Shown here: positions 58,362-64,000 of the stretch, one piece after another | Layout of the letters: the number at the start of each line of letters is the position of its first letter | How positions within the stretch are numbered: the stretch's first letter is position 1 | NCBI RefSeq assembly: GCF_042683745.1 | Contig: NZ_JBHUJX010000025.1 | Span: 496,001 to 560,000, forward strand | Source of the DNA: Pseudoneobacillus sp042683745 | GTDB lineage: Bacteria > Bacillota > Bacilli > Bacillales > Cytobacillaceae | Length of the DNA: 64,000 nt | Direction of reading: 5' to 3' | The notes under the pieces: model-generated | What the model saw: only the letters and a program-made list of their open reading frames with translations | The model's database searches: none | What the model was told of the DNA's origin: nothing | Position numbers and translations under genes: made by a program

Positions 58362-60497
58362 TTACTCATTTTTTGGATATTCTATTCGTGAATGGAATAT
58401 ACCTTTAAGTGTTTCACTTAATGAATGTGCAACTACATTTATTTCCTTTAAAGTTAAATCACATTCATTAAATTGACCATCTTGAAGTCTGTCCGCAATA
58501 ATATTACGAATTAATGATTCAATTTGTTCAGCAGATGGCTGTGACATCGACCTGACAGCTGCCTCTACACTATCTGCAATCCCTATGATAGCTGATTCCT
58601 TCGTTTGTGCACGTGGTCCTGGATAACGATAATCTTCTTCTTTAGCCTCAAGACCATTTTTCTTAGCCTTATGGTAGAAGAATTTTAATAAAGTTGTCCC
58701 ATGATGTTGTTCCGCAATATCCACAATTTCTTTTGGCATTCGGTGCTTTTTAAGCATTTCTGCCCCATCTGTCGCATGAGCAACAATGATATTTCTACTC
58801 GTTTGAGGTGGTAAACGATCATGAGGATTTTCAATATTCATTTGATTTTCAATGAAAAATTGTGGCCTCTTAGTTTTCCCAATATCATGATAATAACAAC
58901 CGACACGTGCAAGAAGTCCATTTGCACCAATCGCCTCACAGGCAGCCTCCGCTAGATTCGCTACCATTACACTATGATGATATGTCCCCGGTGCTTCTGT
59001 AAGTATTTTTCTTAAAAGCGGATGGTTAGGATTAGAAAGCTCAATTAAGCGCATCGTTGACAAAATCCCAAAGCTTGCTTCAAAGAATGGTAAAAACCCG
59101 ATTGTAAGAACAGACGAAGTAATCCCTGATACGAGAGCAACAATGACATAAAAACCGTAGTCAAGACCACTATATTGCCCATTTTGTAAAAACATTAACG
59201 AAAATATAACGACCAAATTAACCACTGAAACATAAAGACCAGCCTTTAAAATTTTTGATCGATGATTTTGTCTACTTAAGATAAGGATGCCCGCAATCCC
59301 GCTACATAATATATAAATTCCAACTGAAGTGTTAAATGTACCTGCTACACCTTGATTAAAAATTATACTGCCGCAAACGGCAATAATCATAGTAAAAAGA
59401 ATCGAGAGCTTTTCTTCCATTAATATTTTGATAAGAAGTGCTCCCATTGCAACTGGATATATATAACCGATTTCTGCATAGTCAAATTGTTGGAACAAGC
59501 TAACTATTTTCATAATGATAATTGCTAAAATAAAGATGATACTAAATAAAAGTAAATAAGATTGTTTTGTCTCTGCTGATGTTCTTAACTCGTTAAAATA
59601 ATAATAAATGGAAGCGAGCATAATAGAAATAATCAATGTTAGACCAACAAATGGTTGGATAGCCTTTTCACTATTTATCAATCCTACTAGTTCTAACTGA
59701 CGATAAATATCTGGATTGACGAGTTGACCTTCTTCAACAATAATTTGCCCCTGTAAAATTTTCACAGGTTCAACACTTTCCATTTTTTGCTGTCTTGATT
59801 CTTCTGTAGCTTTTTGATCGTAAAATTTATTTTGAATAACTGCATATCTACCAATTTCGATAGCCGCAGATTTTAAATTACTATTCAAGCTTGAGAATTT
59901 CAGTTGCTCTTCTAATCGCTTTTTCGCATTTTCCACACCATCAGCTGAAATACTAACGCTCATTACTTCATTAATGGCAGTAATGGTTAAATCCTTTGCG
60001 ATCAATACTTCATCTTTCTTGGCAAGGAGGAGCGCTTCGAAAGTTTGGTTCGAAAGTTCTTTAGTTTCATTCTCAGTCAATTTTTCTTTTAACGTTGTTA
60101 CCCTTGTTTGTATGCTTGGAGGTATTTTGTCTGTTTCATCTGTATTCGCAAGTGATTCCTTTATATCTTCATTTACCTCAAGAGCCGATTCAAATATCGA
60201 AATCGTTAAATCAATTCTATTCTCAGCAATTTCCCGATTGACAACATAAACATCTTTTACCTGTTCTGATGCTTCTTTCCTCTTTTTCTCCGTACTTAAC
60301 TTATCTTCCACAGTACTTGGCGAACGTACTGTTTGTTTTGATACCTCTAATCTTCTAATATCTAGTTTTTCAGGTTTGACATTGCTATACATGGACATAA
60401 ATAGAACAAATCCCATAATCAAATACAATAAAACACGAAAAAAAGAAATATCTAATAAATTCCTTAATTTCCCTAAGTGTTTTTGAAAATTATCCAT
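58362..60497 (-). CDS. pgpH: Cyclic-di-AMP phosphodiesterase PgpH (7TM-HD)
   Basis: 711 aa. One membrane segment near residue 25-45, a large extracellular domain (7TMR-HDED, residues 50-270), seven membrane segments (280-475), then a cytosolic HD domain with H-H-S-V-M near residue 510, C-Y-Y-H-D-I-G-K near 540 and H-H-G-T-T near 625. Hydrolyses c-di-AMP; the sensed ligand is unknown. ATG 60497 after GGAGGGG. Followed by ybeY and dgkA in one transcription unit. Confidence 0.95.
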   Translation of the reverse strand: MDNFQKHLGKLRNLLDISFFRVLLYLIMGFVLFMSMYSNVKPEKLDIRRLEVSKQTVRSPSTVEDKLSTEKKRKEASEQVKDVYVVNREIAENRIDLTISIFESALEVNEDIKESLANTDETDKIPPSIQTRVTTLKEKLTENETKELSNQTFEALLLAKKDEVLIAKDLTITAINEVMSVSISADGVENAKKRLEEQLKFSSLNSNLKSAAIEIGRYAVIQNKFYDQKATEESRQQKMESVEPVKILQGQIIVEEGQLVNPDIYRQLELVGLINSEKAIQPFVGLTLIISIMLASIYYYFNELRTSAETKQSYLLLFSIIFILAIIIMKIVSLFQQFDYAEIGYIYPVAMGALLIKILMEEKLSILFTMIIAVCGSIIFNQGVAGTFNTSVGIYILCSGIAGILILSRQNHRSKILKAGLYVSVVNLVVIFSLMFLQNGQYSGLDYGFYVIVALVSGITSSVLTIGFLPFFEASFGILSTMRLIELSNPNHPLLRKILTEAPGTYHHSVMVANLAEAACEAIGANGLLARVGCYYHDIGKTKRPQFFIENQMNIENPHDRLPPQTSRNIIVAHATDGAEMLKKHRMPKEIVDIAEQHHGTTLLKFFYHKAKKNGLEAKEEDYRYPGPRAQTKESAIIGIADSVEAAVRSMSQPSAEQIESLIRNIIADRLQDGQFNECDLTLKEINVVAHSLSETLKGIFHSRIEYPKNE

Positions 60498-60633
60498 ATC
60501 TTCCCCTCCTATCACAGTCCATGATTAGACTAGATAAGCGAATGCTTTCGCATTTCAGTATGTTTTGTAAAATCATAACAGTTTTCATAACTTTTTTCAC
60601 TAAAAAACCCTTTAATGCGCCAAAATGCAAAAA

Positions 60634-60671
60634 AGACTAGTCTTAATCATGAAATTCTTGTAGACTAGTCT
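60634..60671 (-). terminator. Terminator of phoH
   Basis: Two copies of AGACTAGTCT (60634-60643, 60662-60671) form a stem around an 18-base loop, followed by TTTTTTG on the minus strand. Each arm is also self-complementary. Confidence 0.7.
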
Positions 60672-60681
60672 CTTTGTAAAT

Positions 60682-61641
60682 TTAATTTAGTGTCTCATAA
60701 GCCGCAATGATTCGACCTACTAAAGGATGGCGAACCACATCGCTTTGCTCTAAATAAATAAGGGAAATACCTTTTACATTATTCAAAATTTCTTCAGCGA
60801 CGATTAGCCCAGATTTAGCTCCCTTTGGCAAATCAATCTGTGTTCGATCACCTGTGATGACCATTTTCGACCCAAATCCAAGACGAGTTAAAAACATTTT
60901 CATTTGAGCGTGTGTAGTGTTTTGTGCTTCATCAAGAATAACAAAAGCATCATCAAGTGTACGTCCCCTCATATAAGCTAAAGGGGCAATTTCGATCGTT
61001 CCTCGCTCCATGAGTCTACCTGTATGTTCTGCTCCTAAAATATCATGTAAAGCATCATATAAAGGTCTTAAATATGGATCCACTTTTTCTTTTAGATCTC
61101 CTGGTAAAAAGCCAAGACTTTCTCCCGCCTCTACTGCTGGCCTAGTCAAAATAATACGTTTCACTTGCCCGTTTTTCAATGCATTAACAGCCATGACAAC
61201 AGCTAAATAGGTTTTTCCTGTACCAGCAGGCCCGATACCAAATACTAAATCATTTTGTTTAATCGCTGTGACATAATGACGTTGTCCTAGTGTTTTTATA
61301 CGGATCGATTTACCTTTTGCATTTTTAGTAATTTCTTCATCATATATTTCAATGAAATATTCCAAAGTCCCTTTATGAGCAAGCTGAATGGCGTATAACA
61401 CATCTCTTGAACTGATATTTATCCCTCTACGAATAATGAAAAGAAGTTTCTCTAATATCTTCCCAGCTATTTCAACATTTTGAGAGCTACCTGATATGAT
61501 TACTGATTCTCCTCTTGTGATCACTGAAACAGTTAATTCTTGTTCGAGCATCTTTAGATTTGAATCTGCATTACCAAATAAATTTAATGCCTCATTTGGG
61601 TTATCTAGATGAATATCCATTGTTTTAATTTCTTCTGTCAT
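60682..61641 (-). CDS. phoH: PhoH-like ATPase
   Basis: 319 aa. N-terminal KH-like part, then a P-loop ATPase: Walker A GPAGTGKT near residue 138, Walker B F-V-I-L-D-E-A-Q-N near 230, and T-G-D near 255. Implicated in RNA metabolism with ybeY, which is close by; function incompletely known. ATG 61641 follows CAAGGAG and abuts the yqfD stop codon (TAAATG), so it is cotranscribed with yqfC-yqfD. Confidence 0.94.
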   Translation of the reverse strand: MTEEIKTMDIHLDNPNEALNLFGNADSNLKMLEQELTVSVITRGESVIISGSSQNVEIAGKILEKLLFIIRRGINISSRDVLYAIQLAHKGTLEYFIEIYDEEITKNAKGKSIRIKTLGQRHYVTAIKQNDLVFGIGPAGTGKTYLAVVMAVNALKNGQVKRIILTRPAVEAGESLGFLPGDLKEKVDPYLRPLYDALHDILGAEHTGRLMERGTIEIAPLAYMRGRTLDDAFVILDEAQNTTHAQMKMFLTRLGFGSKMVITGDRTQIDLPKGAKSGLIVAEEILNNVKGISLIYLEQSDVVRHPLVGRIIAAYETLN

Positions 61642-62832
61642 TTACGAGTCTCCTTGAGTGATTGGTTGCGCCTTAACAATATCTTCTATAACTTGGAAAT
61701 GAATTGATAAGTTAACTTTACCATTCTGAATGGATTGGTGCAAAACTTTTTCACCCTTTATACTAGCCCCTTCTGACAAGATCCCTTTAATATCTTCTCT
61801 TGCCAAATTGCTTGCCATTTGTAAACCTTCTTCTTTCGTGTATTCCCTAGTTACTTTTTCTCGCTCACGATATGTTTCCTTTACATAGGAAATAGGGAGC
61901 TCCCACTTTAAAAGACGAATTTTCTTTTCTGTTGTTTCCTTTTCATACTCCTGAAATGGAATTTTTCCAAATCCCCAAAATGGAACTTGAAATTTCCCAA
62001 ATCGAATCGCTTGTTTTTCCTTCTCTCCACCATTGAATACGTAGAAAGTCGATTTCAACGGTAAAGTCACATCAGATTTATACCATGTTTCACCAAGAAT
62101 TTCTGCTTTTGCTGGGATAATCGTTGGCTGCTCTTCCTTACCAATTGTACCCGATACTAGCAATTGCCCAGGAACAACATGATCAAATAGTTTTACCTTA
62201 GCTTGTCCTTTTTCGACAAATATTTTTACGATGACCGCTTTTTTCTTAGCGACCAAATTTCTTGGACTTAAAAGCTTAGGTTTTTCAGGTTGATTTTTTT
62301 CAACAACTTGAAAGTGGTAGGTCGTCCCTTTTAATTCCACACCGATCCAAGTCAATGCTTCGATTCGATCTGTTAATTTTTTTTGAATTGTATCAACATC
62401 ATCAATATTGAATTGAAGCTTTCCTACATCTATTCCTAGTTTCGTTAGTTCTTTTCTAATTTGATGTTCAGTTGAAGGTTTTGCTCCTTTAATCTCAATC
62501 CCCCATACCATATTTGATAGGAGGATCATGATAAGGATAAAACCAAGTGCTCCAACTAGGAATCCGCCATTACGAAACAATCTTTTCAAAAGAAATGGTG
62601 CACCTTTTCTTTGCAGGAATTTAACTTTACAGTCAAATGACCGTTTTGCTTTACGTAAATGTTTAACATCGGATAATTTCATCTTAAAAAGAATTGTATC
62701 GGTTCCCACCTTTTTGACATTCCAAATAACAAGCCCATTTCTTGTGAGGGAATTAATAAATCTTTCAATCCCTTTTCCAGTAACCTTTACAGTGACTATG
62801 CCGGAATAAAATTCGATCCACTGATTCTTCAT
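61642..62832 (-). CDS. yqfD: Sporulation protein YqfD
   Basis: 396 aa. N-terminal cytosolic part (F-I-N-S-L-T-R-N-G-L-V-I-W), one membrane segment near residue 90-110, then a long extracytoplasmic beta-rich region (I-D-V-G-K-L-Q-F-N, L-T-W-I-G-V-E-L-K-G-T). This is the YqfD family, made in the mother cell in sporulation under sigma-E; precise role unknown. ATG 62832 after AGGGGGAAGAAA. Between yqfC and phoH. Confidence 0.93.
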   Translation of the reverse strand: MKNQWIEFYSGIVTVKVTGKGIERFINSLTRNGLVIWNVKKVGTDTILFKMKLSDVKHLRKAKRSFDCKVKFLQRKGAPFLLKRLFRNGGFLVGALGFILIMILLSNMVWGIEIKGAKPSTEHQIRKELTKLGIDVGKLQFNIDDVDTIQKKLTDRIEALTWIGVELKGTTYHFQVVEKNQPEKPKLLSPRNLVAKKKAVIVKIFVEKGQAKVKLFDHVVPGQLLVSGTIGKEEQPTIIPAKAEILGETWYKSDVTLPLKSTFYVFNGGEKEKQAIRFGKFQVPFWGFGKIPFQEYEKETTEKKIRLLKWELPISYVKETYREREKVTREYTKEEGLQMASNLAREDIKGILSEGASIKGEKVLHQSIQNGKVNLSIHFQVIEDIVKAQPITQGDS

Positions 62833-62847
62833 TTTCTTCCCCCTGAA

Positions 62848-63132
62848 TTATTCGTTTAAATAAATGACATGATCTATTTTTCCTTCTAAGAGGATTTCCT
62901 CTGGTAGTATAGTTTTGATAACAAATCCTTTTCCTTTTACAAGTAATTGACCTTGTTTCAATAAAAGGCGCAACTCTTGGTCAGAGAAGGTTAGAAGTCC
63001 ACGGTGATTTTCTATATAAATATGAATTTGTCCGATCATCGTAATTCGGGGTAAATCCATCATGACATCTTGAGGAAGATCCATTTTTTCTGTCATCCAT
63101 TTTCGGACCTTAAGTCCCCATCTTTTGGTCAT
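62848..63132 (-). CDS. yqfC: Sporulation protein YqfC
   Basis: 94 aa, YabP/YqfC family: D-L-P-R-I-T-M-I-G and the repeated beta pattern E-N-H-R-G-L-L-T-F-S. Sporulation-specific in Bacillus. Start ATG 63132 with AAAGGGGG; the longer frame to 63189 would run through the hairpin described below and is not supported. First gene of a yqfC-yqfD-phoH unit. Confidence 0.92.
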   Translation of the reverse strand: MTKRWGLKVRKWMTEKMDLPQDVMMDLPRITMIGQIHIYIENHRGLLTFSDQELRLLLKQGQLLVKGKGFVIKTILPEEILLEGKIDHVIYLNE

Positions 63133-63142
63133 AAAAAAAGAA

Positions 63143-63178
63143 CCCCCTTTCATCTCAAATGTATGAGATAAAAGGAGG
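63143..63178 (-). promoter_or_regulatory. Hairpin hiding the yqfC ribosome binding site / terminator of floA-yqfB
   Basis: On the minus strand 15 pairs (two of them G-U) form between CCTCCTTTTATCTCA (63178-63164) and TGAGATGAAAGGGGG (63157-63143), loop of six. The 3' arm contains the whole Shine-Dalgarno AAAGGGGG of yqfC, and TTCTTTTTTT follows, so it also looks like an intrinsic terminator for transcripts coming from floA-yqfB. Confidence 0.8.
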
Positions 63179-63186
63179 TAATAGAA
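63158..63186 (-). promoter_or_regulatory. Sigma-E-like promoter of yqfC
   Basis: -10 CATACATT (63165-63158) matches the sigma-E consensus CATACAnT; -35 TTCTATT (63186-63180) is a fair match to TCATATT, with a 14-base spacer. The -10 lies in the loop of the hairpin above; the start point is expected near 63150. Confidence 0.7.
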
Positions 63187-63194
63187 CATTAACC

Positions 63195-63659
63195 TTATTT
63201 TTTAGCTATTCTTCTTGTTGAATGAGATTTTAGAGCTCTTGGTGGTCCAAGAATTTCCGCCCAAATAACCCCCTCAATCACATTATCTTTTTTAGGAGTA
63301 AAGTCAAAATCCTCCCCATTTTTTTCAATTTCCGAAATGATTTCTTTTCGTTTTTCTCTTTGCTGACTAGTATGTTTTATAGAAGTAATTTTTTCATTTT
63401 GAATACTTTTTTCAGAAACTTCCTTCCTATCTTCGTACTTCTCCAGCCTTTTCTCTTTTTTCATACTTGGTTTCGAGTCGGAACGTAAAATTTCTGGTTG
63501 GTTTTCATGAACTATTGGTGGAAAGTCTCTCCCTTTTTTCCATTCCGTTTGTTTTGTTCGTGAATGATCATTATTCGATTCCTTTAATTTTTTTAAAACG
63601 GAAGTAATCGCTCCAATAATAAAGAGAAAAACCACCCAATTGTCAAAGATAAAATCCAA
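63195..63659 (-). CDS. yqfB: YqfB-type membrane-anchored protein
   Basis: 154 aa: one N-terminal membrane segment (residues 5-22), then a long, highly charged, probably disordered Lys/Glu region, ending with E-G-V-I-W-A-E-I-L-G-P-P-R-A, a short conserved motif. Sits between floA and yqfC, the place of yqfB. Function unknown; may belong to the floA membrane-domain system by position. TTG start at 63659, eight bases after GGAGG. Confidence 0.75.
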   Translation of the reverse strand: MDFIFDNWVVFLFIIGAITSVLKKLKESNNDHSRTKQTEWKKGRDFPPIVHENQPEILRSDSKPSMKKEKRLEKYEDRKEVSEKSIQNEKITSIKHTSQQREKRKEIISEIEKNGEDFDFTPKKDNVIEGVIWAEILGPPRALKSHSTRRIAKK

Positions 63660-63691
63660 AAGGGAAACCTCCCTTCTTCGCTAAAATAAAT

Positions 63692-64000
63692 CTATTTATT
63701 TCTGTCATCATCTTTTTTATCACTAGACAATTTGCCGATTGAACCTCTCATATCGGTATCTGCTGAAATATTTTGGATATTCATATAATCCATGACACCA
63801 ATATTTCCAGATTTTAAAGCTTCCGCCATAGCCAAAGGAACCGTAGCTTCTGCTTCTACTACTTTTGCACGCATTTCTTGTACTTTCGCCTTCATTTCTT
63901 GTTCTTGGGCTACCGCCATTGCACGGCGTTCTTCTGCTTTTGCTTGAGCAATTTTTTTATCTGCTTCTGCTTGTTCCGTTTGTAATTCTGCACCGATATT
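63692..64000 (-). CDS. floA: Flotillin-like protein FloA (3' part)
   Basis: Only the C-terminal 102 residues are in the window; the gene continues past the right edge. The coiled-coil E-A-type repeats (Q-T-E-Q-A-E-A-D-K-K-I-A-Q-A-K, A-E-E-R-R-A-M-A) and the end A-L-K-S-G-N-I-G-V-M-D-Y-M-N-I-Q-N are those of FloA (YqfA). Organises functional membrane microdomains. Upstream nfeD is outside the window. Confidence 0.94.
   Translation of the reverse strand, partial: NIGAELQTEQAEADKKIAQAKAEERRAMAVAQEQEMKAKVQEMRAKVVEAEATVPLAMAEALKSGNIGVMDYMNIQNISADTDMRGSIGKLSSDKKDDDRNK

Overview
The window comes from the chromosome of a low-GC, endospore-forming Bacillaceae bacterium. Gene content and order match the well-known Bacillus stretch from comG to floA (the yqg/yqf region). 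Codon use, AGGAGG-type ribosome binding sites, sigma-A promoters, a T-box, PhoP and Zur operators and the sporulation genes yqfC/yqfD all fit. I see no prophage, insertion sequence, CRISPR array, rRNA or tRNA. Assignments to named families are from recognition of the translated sequences, not from a search.

Layout. 1-3000: comG competence pseudopilus operon (comGA to the first codons of comGE, minus strand). 3.1-4.1 kb: SufR-like regulator and DUF2626 protein. 4.2-16.2 kb: yqgX, yqgW, yqgU, yqgT, LtaS-type yqgS, glcK, yqgQ, gluP, DUF92 protein, yqgN, rpmGA. 16.3-18.7 kb: an accessory glycosyltransferase/DUF4912 cassette. 19.0-19.8 kb: two small membrane-anchored proteins. 19.9-24.4 kb: pstSCAB-phoU behind a four-box Pho promoter. 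24.5-31.7 kb: pbpA, yqgE, sodA, yqgB and a chemoreceptor. 31.9-34.8 kb: yqfZ, ispG, yqfX, yqfW. 34.8-36.9 kb: znuCB-zur with a Zur box. 37-44.3 kb: yqfT, nfo, cshB, yqfQ, ispH, yqfO, trmK, cccA. 44.5-46.2 kb: acyl-CoA dehydrogenase and a membrane protein inserted next to the yqxD-dnaG-sigA macromolecular-synthesis operon (46.5-49.9 kb). 50.3-55.2 kb: ppsR, ccpN and T-box-controlled glyQS. 55.3-64 kb: recO, yqzL, era, dgkA, ybeY, pgpH, phoH, yqfD, yqfC, yqfB, floA.

How genes work together: phosphate starvation (pst), zinc starvation (zur/znu), isoprenoid synthesis by the MEP pathway (ispG, ispH), gluconeogenic control (ccpN, ppsR), glycine charging (glyQS), 30S maturation (era, ybeY) and cell envelope (pbpA, yqgS, dgkA, yqgT, floA).

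The most unusual signal is non-coding. A family of mosaic intergenic repeats (seven copies and one remnant) folds into nested hairpins whose stems change in a compensatory way between copies. Four copies start 2-10 bases after a stop codon in sense orientation, and one lies between the glyQS promoter and its T-box. A second notable item is a hairpin that hides the yqfC ribosome binding site and contains the -10 of a sigma-E-like promoter. comGA and yqxD also appear to lack any ATG/GTG/TTG at their conserved start.
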